This document shows positions 37,448 to 46,411 of a stretch of DNA of 64,000 nucleotides, piece after piece. Origin of the DNA: Marinobacter sp. 1-4A. Its GTDB lineage: Bacteria; Pseudomonadota; Gammaproteobacteria; Pseudomonadales; Oleiphilaceae. Positions within the stretch are counted from its first letter, which is position 1. The number at the start of each line of letters is the position of its first letter. Where the stretch lies: positions 310,001 through 374,000 of the forward strand of contig NZ_VCGY01000003.1 of NCBI RefSeq assembly GCF_016597725.1, read 5' to 3'. The notes under the pieces are model-generated. The model worked only from the letters and a program-made list of their open reading frames with translations, searched no databases and had not been told where the DNA came from. Both the position numbers and the translations under genes were made by a program.

Positions 37448-38198
37448 TTCCGGCGGCGTGCTACACAACCCGATTATTAAACTGTGCCACCAAACCGGGC
37501 AAGCGCCCAAGCTCGCTCCGGACTGGCTAACTGCCCATGAGAACGAGAGGTTTGCCGAGCTGGGGGGCGACCGTGCGGCGGAGTTTCTCACTAGCCGTTG
37601 GTTGATACGCCAAACGTTAAGCAAAGCCTGCTCGGCTAATCCTGAACACTGCTGGCCAGTAGAAGGGCGCGCAATAGCTTCAGCCAGCCCGGTAGGCTGG
37701 CATCTCTCGCTCAGCCATAGCCATGGGTTAGCAGCCTGCAGTGCGCAATATGGCTCAGCACTGGGCATAGATATTGAGCCCAGCAAACGCCACCCGCAAT
37801 GGCAGAAAGTGGTTAAACGCTGGTTCTCCCCCATTGAGCAGGAATGGCTGTTTCAGGAGGACGACCCCCATGCATTCCTACAGGCTTGGACGTTAAAAGA
37901 AGCGTGGCTGAAGGCCACCGGGCGGGGCATTGCAGGCAACCTACAGACCTTGGAAGTGCGCAGAAACTTCGAACTTTACGGTGATCAGCCAGACGATCAC
38001 TGGCAGGCGTGTGCCTTTTACACAGAAGGTTTTATGTGCGCACTGGTTTACCGACAAACCAGCGCCGTCCAGGACACCACATGGCCGGCTATTACTCTGC
38101 TGGAACCGCCCCCTGAGAACTACAGTCTTTGTGCGGCACAAGCACTGGACACACACTGGGAGCCCATGTTTCGCCACCGAATCCGCGCTAAGCGCTAA
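37416..38198 (+). CDS. 4'-phosphopantetheinyl transferase (Sfp/AcpT type)
   Basis: 260 residues. The two magnesium/CoA motifs are intact: GIDIE (117-121) and WTLKEAWLKATGRGI (from 158). A LSLSHSHG motif at about 97-104 is also typical. It transfers phosphopantetheine from CoA to carrier-protein serines; being of the long Sfp/Gsp form it probably serves secondary or broad-specificity carriers. Its start overlaps pdxH by 32 bases, with GAGGGAAGGC just upstream. No carrier-protein gene is in the window. Confidence 0.9.
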   Translation: MAGSFNDSNPDSGGVLHNPIIKLCHQTGQAPKLAPDWLTAHENERFAELGGDRAAEFLTSRWLIRQTLSKACSANPEHCWPVEGRAIASASPVGWHLSLSHSHGLAACSAQYGSALGIDIEPSKRHPQWQKVVKRWFSPIEQEWLFQEDDPHAFLQAWTLKEAWLKATGRGIAGNLQTLEVRRNFELYGDQPDDHWQACAFYTEGFMCALVYRQTSAVQDTTWPAITLLEPPPENYSLCAAQALDTHWEPMFRHRIRAKR

Positions 38199-38219
38199 CC
38201 CCACGGCCGGGAGCCACGC

Positions 38220-38840
38220 ATGCCCGCTTCTTCCACCACGAACGAAATCTCCTCTGCGGTGGATACCGCTGAACGTTGCCCTTGGTGCGGCGATGATCGA
38301 CTGTATGTGCACTACCACGATACTGTTTGGGGCCGCCCCGAGTACAACAGTCTAGCCCTGTTCGAAAAGCTATGTTTGGATGGCCAACAGGCGGGCCTGA
38401 GCTGGATTACCATACTGCGCAAGCAAGAGACTTATCGTGCCGCTTATGATCACTTCAATCCGGAGAAAATCGTTCAGTACAGCGATGCCAAAGTCGCTGG
38501 ACTTTTAGCAAACCCCGGCATTGTGCGTAACAAACTCAAAGTGCAATCGATCATTAAAAACGCGAGGGGGTTTTTGGACCTTCAGGAAAAAGGCATAGAA
38601 TTCTCCCCGTTTCTGTGGTCGTTTGTTGGAAGCAGTCCTATCCAAAACAGTTGGCGCAGTTTTGATGAAGTACCAGTGACGACACCGGAATCCGAGGCCA
38701 TGTCCAAGGCGCTCAAACGCGCTGGCTTTACCTTTGTTGGCCCCACCATTGTTTATGCGTTTATGCAGGCAACCGGCATGGTTAACGATCACATGGTTTA
38801 CTGCCCACAGCACGCACAATGCCGCTCACTCGCCCAATGA
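38220..38840 (+). CDS. tag: DNA-3-methyladenine glycosylase I
   Basis: 206 residues. The N-terminal RCPWCGDDRLYVHYHDTVWG and C-terminal HMVYCPQHAQC supply the Cys/His zinc site unique to Tag. The core FEKLCLDGQQAGLSWITIL and TFVGPTIVYAFMQA blocks match the family. It excises 3-methyladenine from alkylated DNA. Twenty bases after the phosphopantetheinyl transferase and probably in the same transcript. Confidence 0.95.
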   Translation: MPASSTTNEISSAVDTAERCPWCGDDRLYVHYHDTVWGRPEYNSLALFEKLCLDGQQAGLSWITILRKQETYRAAYDHFNPEKIVQYSDAKVAGLLANPGIVRNKLKVQSIIKNARGFLDLQEKGIEFSPFLWSFVGSSPIQNSWRSFDEVPVTTPESEAMSKALKRAGFTFVGPTIVYAFMQATGMVNDHMVYCPQHAQCRSLAQ

Positions 38841-38897
38841 TCTTAAATGCCCACCGGCTCGTAAGTTCTGGAGAATCAGGTTTCCCGGAGTTTAGCC

Positions 38898-39218
38898 GTG
38901 AGAATTACGCTAGAACAACTGACTAGCCAGCCAAAGCAGGTCATAGATCTGCTTGAAATTATTTCCATTGAAGGCCAGCAATATATGGCTCGGCTAAGCG
39001 TCGGAAATCAGCAGTTTTTGCTGTCTGACAAAAAGGGCGTTACCTGCATTTTCCGAAGCGCTTGGCAGCTTCAAGAGGCCCTCAGCGACCTCAGCATCAA
39101 GGAATCTCAAGTTGTTCACCCCTCTGCTTACCACGAAATGATTGGTATGGAGCCTGCAGCCATAGAGCCCTTACGGATCCGCGTTCAGACCCAACGTACT
39201 CAGGGACGAAAACCATGA
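38898..39218 (+). CDS. Small conserved hypothetical protein
   Basis: 106 residues. The N-terminal ~80 residues form a compact alpha/beta pattern (VIDLLEIISIEGQQYMARL, FLLSDKKGVTCIFRSAWQL), similar to small DUF6482-type proteins of Marinobacter-like bacteria. The C-terminus is a basic extended tail. No signal peptide or motif of known function. ATGA overlap (39215-39218) couples it to the membrane protein downstream. Confidence 0.65.
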   Translation: MRITLEQLTSQPKQVIDLLEIISIEGQQYMARLSVGNQQFLLSDKKGVTCIFRSAWQLQEALSDLSIKESQVVHPSAYHEMIGMEPAAIEPLRIRVQTQRTQGRKP

Positions 39219-39664
39219 TTTCCGTTGCGAGACTTGCCGTTCTGGTAGGGATAGCAGGATTGATTCCCTTTATTGCCTGCGTGGTTGTTCTTATCACGAT
39301 GCCGCAGTACAGCGTCGCCATGTTGGGTTATTTCTATCTCTACAGTGCAGGCATTCTGGCGTTTATGGCAGGTGTTTACTGGCCCATCGCAATGCAGTTG
39401 GACAACCGGTGCTACCCTCTATCGCCGCTGGTAACTATTTTGCTCAGCCAAGTGTTTTTCGTCACCGCTGGCGTTGGACTGCTGTTGAGTACACCAGCGC
39501 AGATAGTGCTCTATACCCTAGCCTACCTTGCCCTTTATATTACCGATGCACGCTGGATGCGGGTGTATTGGCCTGCTTGGTATCTACGCCTGCGATTGGT
39601 TTTAACACTGGTAGCGGTAACTTGCCAACTCACCGTCGGCGCTTGGTTCTTCCTGCAGCATTAA
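39215..39664 (+). CDS. DUF3429-type inner-membrane protein
   Basis: 149 residues from the ATG at 39215, which overlaps the preceding stop and has AGGGA eight bases upstream. About five hydrophobic helices with AGVYWPIAM and the ITDARWMRVYWPAWYLRLR loop resemble the DUF3429 family. Function unknown. Its 3' end overlaps that of the convergent sigma-factor gene by 4 bases, beside a perfect GGCCGGAA/TTCCGGCC hairpin (39665-39686). Confidence 0.7.
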   Translation: MISVARLAVLVGIAGLIPFIACVVVLITMPQYSVAMLGYFYLYSAGILAFMAGVYWPIAMQLDNRCYPLSPLVTILLSQVFFVTAGVGLLLSTPAQIVLYTLAYLALYITDARWMRVYWPAWYLRLRLVLTLVAVTCQLTVGAWFFLQH

Positions 39665-40659
39665 GGCCGGAATGCGTCTTCCGGCCCATCAACCAATGCC
39701 TGCAATTTGCGTAACGCCAGCTTCTCGATTTGCCGCACTCGCTCCCGGCTAATGCCCATATCGTCAGAGATAACCTGCAAGGTTTCCGGCTCCGGTAATC
39801 CAAGCCCGTAGCGACGGGACAAAATTGCCTGCTCCCTGTCCGTGAGTTCACTGAACATGGATTTCAGAGCCCGATGATGATCCCGGCTAGACATCCTGTT
39901 TTCCGGGATAGCCTGATCACCGGCATCAAGGCTGTCACCCAGAGTGATAGCCCCATCCGCAACCATGGGGACATCCGTTGAAACTTCACGCCACGCCAGC
40001 GCTCTCAGCTCGCCTATTCGCGAAGGTGACGCTTCCATAGCCCGCGCCAGCTCGGTTTGGGACGGTGTGCGCCCGAGTTCCTGATGCATTCGCAAAGACA
40101 CTTTGTGAAGAGTGCGAATTTCTTCCACCACGTTCTCAGGCGTGTGAACCAGACGCATGCCGCGCTGCAAGCAGCGTTTTACTTCTTCACTGATCCACCA
40201 ATAAGCATAGGTAGAAAAGCGGAACCCCTTTGTCGGGTCGAATCGCTCAACCGCTTTGATGAGGCCTACATTGGCATCCTGAATCAAATCCGACATGGGG
40301 ATGCCCTGCTGGTTGTAGCGGCGGGCAATGTGCACGGCCAGACGCAAGTTGCTCTGAATGAGCTTGCGACGGCACGCATTGGCAAGATGAAAGGCGCGGC
40401 GGCATTTGGGAGAAAAGGCGCAAGCGTCGCCAAGGCTGCCAATAACAACGCGGAAGGTTTGGGATGTGTGAACAGGCAATGCTAGCTCTGCACTGATCAC
40501 ACGGAAGCATCGCGTCAGCTTGCGGGAAAGGCGACGTTCAGACGCCTCAGTAAGCATTTCGTACCGGGACGCATCCCTGAAATACAGCCCAACCAGAGAA
40601 TCTCTTTCACCATCATTGGGCATTTTAGGAGACGGCCCCAGCCTGTCAGTATTTACCAT
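39661..40659 (-). CDS. RNA polymerase sigma-70-family factor, RpoS-like
   Basis: 332 residues. Region 1.2 opens with DSLVGLYFRDASRYEMLT. Regions 2.1-2.4 are well preserved (NLRLAVHIARRYNQQG, LIQDANVGLIKAVERFDPTKG, FRFSTYAYWWI). Region 4.2 reads DDMGISRERVRQIEKLAL. It is group 2 (RpoS-like). An insertion between regions 1.2 and 2.1 (about 55-90) is longer than in E. coli RpoS and is basic/cysteine-containing, so it may be a paralogue and not the main RpoS. It lies next to the ectoine genes, separated by a hairpin. Confidence 0.85.
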   Translation of the reverse strand: MVNTDRLGPSPKMPNDGERDSLVGLYFRDASRYEMLTEASERRLSRKLTRCFRVISAELALPVHTSQTFRVVIGSLGDACAFSPKCRRAFHLANACRRKLIQSNLRLAVHIARRYNQQGIPMSDLIQDANVGLIKAVERFDPTKGFRFSTYAYWWISEEVKRCLQRGMRLVHTPENVVEEIRTLHKVSLRMHQELGRTPSQTELARAMEASPSRIGELRALAWREVSTDVPMVADGAITLGDSLDAGDQAIPENRMSSRDHHRALKSMFSELTDREQAILSRRYGLGLPEPETLQVISDDMGISRERVRQIEKLALRKLQALVDGPEDAFRP

Positions 40660-40710
40660 GGCTCGGTACCCGTTGGAATTTACAAAGGATACGTCCTCAT
40701 ACCATCGATG

Positions 40711-40746
40711 GATTCATCGCCAGCCGCCCTAGCTGGCGAGTGAATC
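40711..40746. terminator. Long hairpin between ask and sigma-factor gene
   Basis: GATTCA-T-CGCCAGC (40711-40724) pairs with GCTGGCG-AG-TGAATC (40732-40746), a 13-bp interrupted stem with a 7-base loop. It lies downstream of the ectAB-ask operon (minus strand) but without a T-run, so it may act as an mRNA 3'-end structure. Confidence 0.5.
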
Positions 40747-40780
40747 TACTCGGGATTGCGTCTCTCAGTCACTCTTTCAC

Positions 40781-42223
40781 TTAGGCTGCAACAATCGCAT
40801 AGCCATGGTTGTGAGGCTCAACAAGAACACCGTGCAAAGCAATAATCGCTTTCTCGTAGTTATCTTCATCAACCACGAATTGGATATCAACCTGACGCAT
40901 ACACTGATGCAGGGCCAGAACGTTGATTTTCTCATCCGCCAGAACTTTCACAGAGCGCGCAAGAATACCCGGCATTTTTATATCGCTGCCAATGGCTGAA
41001 ACCACGGCCACTTTACGGGTACTGATTTCGCCATTGGGAAACTCATCTTTTAACGCATTCACCACACGCTTAACGTGTTTGAGAGTGCTGTCCACATAAT
41101 GAGTAATGGTATTGGCGTTGGTATCCTTTGCCATAAAACGTACTTTAAAACGGCTCAGAATATCCAGAATACGACGGTCAGAGCCAGGCTCTCCCTGCAT
41201 GTCCTGATCAAACACCTCAATAGCAAACACGCCCTTAGAACCGGCAATAATCTCGACCTGTGGTTTTTCACTCACATAATCGCCAGTAATCAGGGTTCCG
41301 GTGTGTTCCGGCTCGAACGTGTTCATTACGCGCAGAGGAATCTCAGCCTGACGCAAGCCTTTACCGGCACGGGGATGGATGGCTTCCATACCTAAGTTTG
41401 CCAGTTGGTCTGCCACGTCGTAATTGGTGCGACCCAGCGGAACCACTTTATCGGCACCCACAATGTTGGGATCAGCCGAACTCAGGTGATACTCCTTGTG
41501 AATAATCGCTTCGCGGGCGTCGGTCATAACCGCTACACGGCTGAACGTCATCTCGCTGTAGCCACGGTCGAAGGTGCGCATCAAGCCTTCTTTGCACTGG
41601 GCGTAGCCGGTCACGATGGGCAATTCACGGCTTAAATCCACAGCATCGAATGCCTGCTTAAGCTTTTCATCCAAAGGCAGCAGCTCTGTATCGCGCCAAC
41701 CGGTAAGGTCCACAAAACGTGCATTAATACCTTCCTGCTGAAGCTTCAGGGTGGTATTGAACGCACTGTGCGCCTCCCCAATACCGGCAAGCATTTCACG
41801 AACCGTCAGCAAGTGTTCTTCAAGCTGGAACTGGCCGTAAGAGCACAGACGCTGAAGATCAATCAGGCAACCGCGAACGCCTTCAATACGGTCGGTAATG
41901 AACTGATCCGCCTGCTGCTTCAGCATAGGGTCTTCAAACAGTTCACCGTTGATATCCGTGATAAATTTGATCAGCTGCGTGAGGTCGTCACCCCATGCCC
42001 AGTCAGATTCCGCATCGGCGAACAGCGCGTATACACCTGGTTCACCGGTTTTTTTGTGCTCCAGCAACTCGTTCGTTACGCCACCGTAAGCGGAAACCAC
42101 GAAAATTCGCTGGTAGAGATCTTCCTTACTACGATCCGCAACAATAATGTTGTCGCGCACGGCTTCGTAGTTACTCATTGAAGTACCGCCGATTTTCTCG
42201 ACGGTATGTAATTGACTCGTCAT
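40781..42223 (-). CDS. lysC: Aspartate kinase of ectoine type (Ask_Ect)
   Basis: 480 residues. The N-terminus EKIGGTSMSNYEAVRDN is the aspartokinase KxGGTS motif. The divergent kinase sequence and genomic position after ectB match the specialised Ask_Ect isoform, which escapes feedback inhibition and feeds ectoine synthesis. Two ACT domains end the protein (about 330-480; KVAVVSAIGSDIKMPGILA, LHQCMRQVDIQFVV). It phosphorylates L-aspartate. Fifty-one bases after ectB, same strand, probably co-transcribed. Confidence 0.9.
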   Translation of the reverse strand: MTSQLHTVEKIGGTSMSNYEAVRDNIIVADRSKEDLYQRIFVVSAYGGVTNELLEHKKTGEPGVYALFADAESDWAWGDDLTQLIKFITDINGELFEDPMLKQQADQFITDRIEGVRGCLIDLQRLCSYGQFQLEEHLLTVREMLAGIGEAHSAFNTTLKLQQEGINARFVDLTGWRDTELLPLDEKLKQAFDAVDLSRELPIVTGYAQCKEGLMRTFDRGYSEMTFSRVAVMTDAREAIIHKEYHLSSADPNIVGADKVVPLGRTNYDVADQLANLGMEAIHPRAGKGLRQAEIPLRVMNTFEPEHTGTLITGDYVSEKPQVEIIAGSKGVFAIEVFDQDMQGEPGSDRRILDILSRFKVRFMAKDTNANTITHYVDSTLKHVKRVVNALKDEFPNGEISTRKVAVVSAIGSDIKMPGILARSVKVLADEKINVLALHQCMRQVDIQFVVDEDNYEKAIIALHGVLVEPHNHGYAIVAA

Positions 42224-42274
42224 AGTTCTACCTTGGCTACCCTGCAGAATGAATGTCCTGAATATTGCGGCGCC

Positions 42275-43732
<1,458 letters not shown>

Positions 43733-43773
43733 TACCGCCAAACCCCGGCGGCAGACATCAGGATTCCACGGCC

Positions 43774-44289
43774 TCAGGTCTTATTGGTAAACGGCCCAAT
43801 ACGCAGCAGAAATTCAGAATCAGCATTGCCACCAAAATGAGCTTCTTTCTCAAAGTGCTCGTGGTCGACAATCTCGGCGCCCATATCCCTCGCAAACGAG
43901 CGGAACAGCGCCCAGGAGGCTTCATTATCAGCGGTTATCGTGGTTTCCATGTGGGTCACGTTTTCGCACGCGTCCCGAGCCACAATCTCTTTCAACATAC
44001 GCTTGGCCAAGCCTTGCCCACGACCTTTTTCGTGAACGGCCACCTGCCACACAAATACTGTTTCGGGCTTTTGGGGGGGAATGTAACCGGAGATAAAGCC
44101 AACCAGATCGCCGTCTTTCTCAGCAGCTACGCCGGTGTCGGCAAAATCGCTGCACTGCAGGAGGTTGCAGTAAATGGAATTGGCGTCCAGTGGAGGGCAC
44201 TCTGCTACCAACTGGTGGAGCCTGAAGCCATCATCCTTTGTTGGTTTACGAAGGGTGATGGCGGTGGTATTCGATCCTTCAGAAGTCAT
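43774..44289 (-). CDS. ectA: L-2,4-diaminobutyrate acetyltransferase EctA
   Basis: 171 residues, GNAT fold. The acetyl-CoA loop is VAVHEKGRGQGLAKRML. EctA-specific segments LVAECPPLDANSIYCNLLQC and ISGYIPPQKPETVFVWQ are clear. It acetylates diaminobutyrate to N-gamma-acetyl-diaminobutyrate, the substrate of ectoine synthase. First gene of the operon; a good promoter lies upstream and a 230-base gap with a palindromic repeat separates it from ectB. Confidence 0.95.
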   Translation of the reverse strand: MTSEGSNTTAITLRKPTKDDGFRLHQLVAECPPLDANSIYCNLLQCSDFADTGVAAEKDGDLVGFISGYIPPQKPETVFVWQVAVHEKGRGQGLAKRMLKEIVARDACENVTHMETTITADNEASWALFRSFARDMGAEIVDHEHFEKEAHFGGNADSEFLLRIGPFTNKT

Positions 44290-44324
44290 AACTTAAGTGG
44301 TTCGCTCTTAAAATTAAGCGTTAA

Positions 44325-44352
44325 ATTATATAGACCACAAAATATATTTCAA
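44325..44352 (-). promoter_or_regulatory. Promoter of ectA operon
   Basis: On the minus strand TTGAAA (44352-44347) and TATAAT (44330-44325) are separated by 16 bases, close to the sigma-70/sigma-38 consensus, about 36 bases before the ectA ATG. The surrounding 80 bases are very A/T-rich, as is common for osmoregulated promoters. Confidence 0.7.
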
Positions 44353-44411
44353 GTCGAGCCGGGGAGTTACACCCCGGAAAACCCTTATACCTACTCGTAG
44401 GATAGCCTAAA

Positions 44412-45035
44412 TTACCGCTTTCGCCAGTGCAGGAAAGATTGTGGCGACGAGGGGAAAATAAGATCGCAGGGGCTTAATGGAGTACCTTCAAGGAGACGTT
44501 GCCTATATGAGATTGCGGCCGACGAACCCGCAGGCCAGAGTTGGTCGAACTGCTCCAGCCACGCACTGACATCATAATCTACAGGCATCAGATCCAGGTG
44601 CAACCCAGCTGCCGAAACCAGTCCTGCCACAGGCTCAAAAGTGGATGCGGTGCGGCTTATGCGAGCAATCAACCCTCTTGTGTCTTCATTCAAATTGCCC
44701 ATTCCAGATGAGCCGTTATTAGCCAGCACACAAGGCCTTCCCTGAACACATCCAGACCAAAGCACAGGAAGGCATGTATGGGTAGAGACCATTACATCTG
44801 CGCCGGATTCCCGAAACCAATCTTCTAGACGGCGTTCATTGCCAGCAGCAACAGATTCATGGGCCAATCCCCAACCAGCCAAAGACTCCGGATCACCACG
44901 CAAGACCAAAACCTTTAGTCCTCCAAACATCAAGCATTGATATCTTGGAAGTGTAGCCAACTGCTGCTGAATATCCGGGTGCGTTCCGGCCGTTTTTTGT
45001 AGCCTCAACATAATCTGATTGGAACGCTCAACCAC
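44412..45035 (-). pseudogene. Metallophosphoesterase remnant (C-terminal half)
   Basis: 207 residues resembling the C-terminal half of a calcineurin-like phosphoesterase: GDPESLAGWGLAHE, STHTCLPVLW and NNGSSGMGN match its metal-site and loop regions. The N-terminal DxH and GDxxD metal-binding motifs are absent. The same frame stays protein-like upstream of the GTG at 45035 (AYPEFVGQDVV read through 45036-45062), into a region also used by the transporter fragment in another frame. The gene has therefore probably lost its 5' part by deletion. Could also be expressed as a short protein. Confidence 0.55.
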
Positions 45036-45043
45036 ATCTTGGC

Positions 45044-45400
45044 CTACAAACTCTGGGTAGGCACAGCCGCACCCACCCGCATACTGGGCAGCCGGTCTGA
45101 CGCGCGCGTCGCCAGACGTGGCAGATCCACCGCCAGAGATTTAGCGAGAGAGGTAAAGGTTGAATCCAGAGTAGAGCCTGCAGAAGTCATCATCACCACA
45201 CTCATAAAAAACAGCGCCGCCAACCCAAGTGACTGGCCGACTGCACATACATAAGCACGCCATAAACCAGCAAGAACCCCCAAAACAAGGTGGCGTCTGT
45301 GATGTTCACTGTTGCTTATTGCCTCGTTGTATTCCGGGATTGTTATTCGTTTTCCAGCTTTGGAGATATCGGTGCTGGTGGGGTTTGGGGGTGACTCCAA
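45044..45400 (-). pseudogene. Fragment of a sodium:solute symporter-like transporter
   Basis: 118 codons. Residues ~37-90 contain transporter-like helices and the segment GQSLGLAALFFMSVVMMTSAG with STLDSTFTSLAK, resembling the C-terminal half of SSS-type permeases. A full gene would be 400-500 residues, and here the frame opens only 19 bases after the radical SAM stop. Both ends look broken: the 3' end runs into the phosphoesterase frame. Interpreted as a deletion remnant. Confidence 0.5.
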
Positions 45401-45419
45401 TCAACCAATCCTGAAAAAA

Positions 45420-46388
45420 CTAAACAGGCGCCGAACAACTAGCCCCATAGCGGTAACAGGAAAAACACCGATGGTGCCGCAACATAATGCGCTCACTCAT
45501 GCTCTCCGCCAGCGACCCACCCAGATCGTATTGCGGATCATCATCCACCAGCGTGCAGGCATAAACCCGCACCGAATCGCCTTTCTTCACCAGCATCCGC
45601 GTATAGGTACACATGAAATGCGCACGGCTATCCACCGTCGGGTACTTCTCCATACAGCTCTCGGTAATCTCCGGGCTGCCGTCCTCCGAACCCGGCGTAC
45701 CCAGATCGGGAAACGCCGTAAACGCCAGATTCTCCGGAATCTGCCACTCGCGGAAAATCTCCCGGAATGCGGCCTCTACATCCGCAGGTATCTCATCGAC
45801 ATCCGTCTGGCGGGCAATCGAAACCTTGAAACCCTGCTCAAGCAGCCAGTGAATGCCCTCCAGCGCCTGATCAAAACTACCTTCGCCGCGATCCTTGTCG
45901 TGGCGCGCTCGGTCGGGGAAGTCCAGACTCACGCGGAAGTGAATCGGGTAGGGGTTATCCAACAACGGCAACACCTGATGTCGGCGCTTCAGTAACGGCT
46001 CAGTCGCATTGGTCAGCACAAAACAAGGCCGGTGCTGGCTGGCGTAATCCAGAATGTTCACGAAATCGCGGATCACGAATGGCTCGCCACCAGTAAAGGA
46101 AAACTGCTCCACACCCATATCAATGGCTTCGTGAATAAATGGCTTCACATCACTCAACTTCATGCCGGGAATGCGGCCATCGCCCGGATGGCTGCCTTCC
46201 AGACAGAAGGGACAGGCCAGATTGCAGGCAGTGCCTGTGTGTATCCACAACTCTTTGAGCTTGTCCGCGTCAATGTAACCGCGCGGGTCGCCATCACGGG
46301 TGTGGGTCCAGCTGTCGTTGGCTCTGGGTTCCAGCACGTCCACAGCCGGGATGCGTTTTCGGGCAGGTCTGGTTTCGGTCAGGGGCAT
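45420..46388 (-). CDS. Radical SAM protein with C-terminal cysteine cluster
   Basis: 322 residues from the ATG at 46388, preceded by TAGGAG. The SAM-cluster motif CxxxCxxC is intact (C55, C59, C62: CNLACPFC), followed by FTGGEPFV and a TIM-barrel core. The C-terminal part has more cysteines (MCTYTRM, YACTLVDDD, CFSCYRYGASC) that could hold an auxiliary cluster, SPASM-like. The substrate is unknown. It lies 23 bases downstream of the TVP38-flavoprotein gene on the same strand, so they probably share a pathway. In front of it on the same strand are the two decayed genes. Confidence 0.82.
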   Translation of the reverse strand: MPLTETRPARKRIPAVDVLEPRANDSWTHTRDGDPRGYIDADKLKELWIHTGTACNLACPFCLEGSHPGDGRIPGMKLSDVKPFIHEAIDMGVEQFSFTGGEPFVIRDFVNILDYASQHRPCFVLTNATEPLLKRRHQVLPLLDNPYPIHFRVSLDFPDRARHDKDRGEGSFDQALEGIHWLLEQGFKVSIARQTDVDEIPADVEAAFREIFREWQIPENLAFTAFPDLGTPGSEDGSPEITESCMEKYPTVDSRAHFMCTYTRMLVKKGDSVRVYACTLVDDDPQYDLGGSLAESMSERIMLRHHRCFSCYRYGASCSAPV

Positions 46389-46411
46389 GGATGCTCCTAG
46401 GTTTTGTGACA

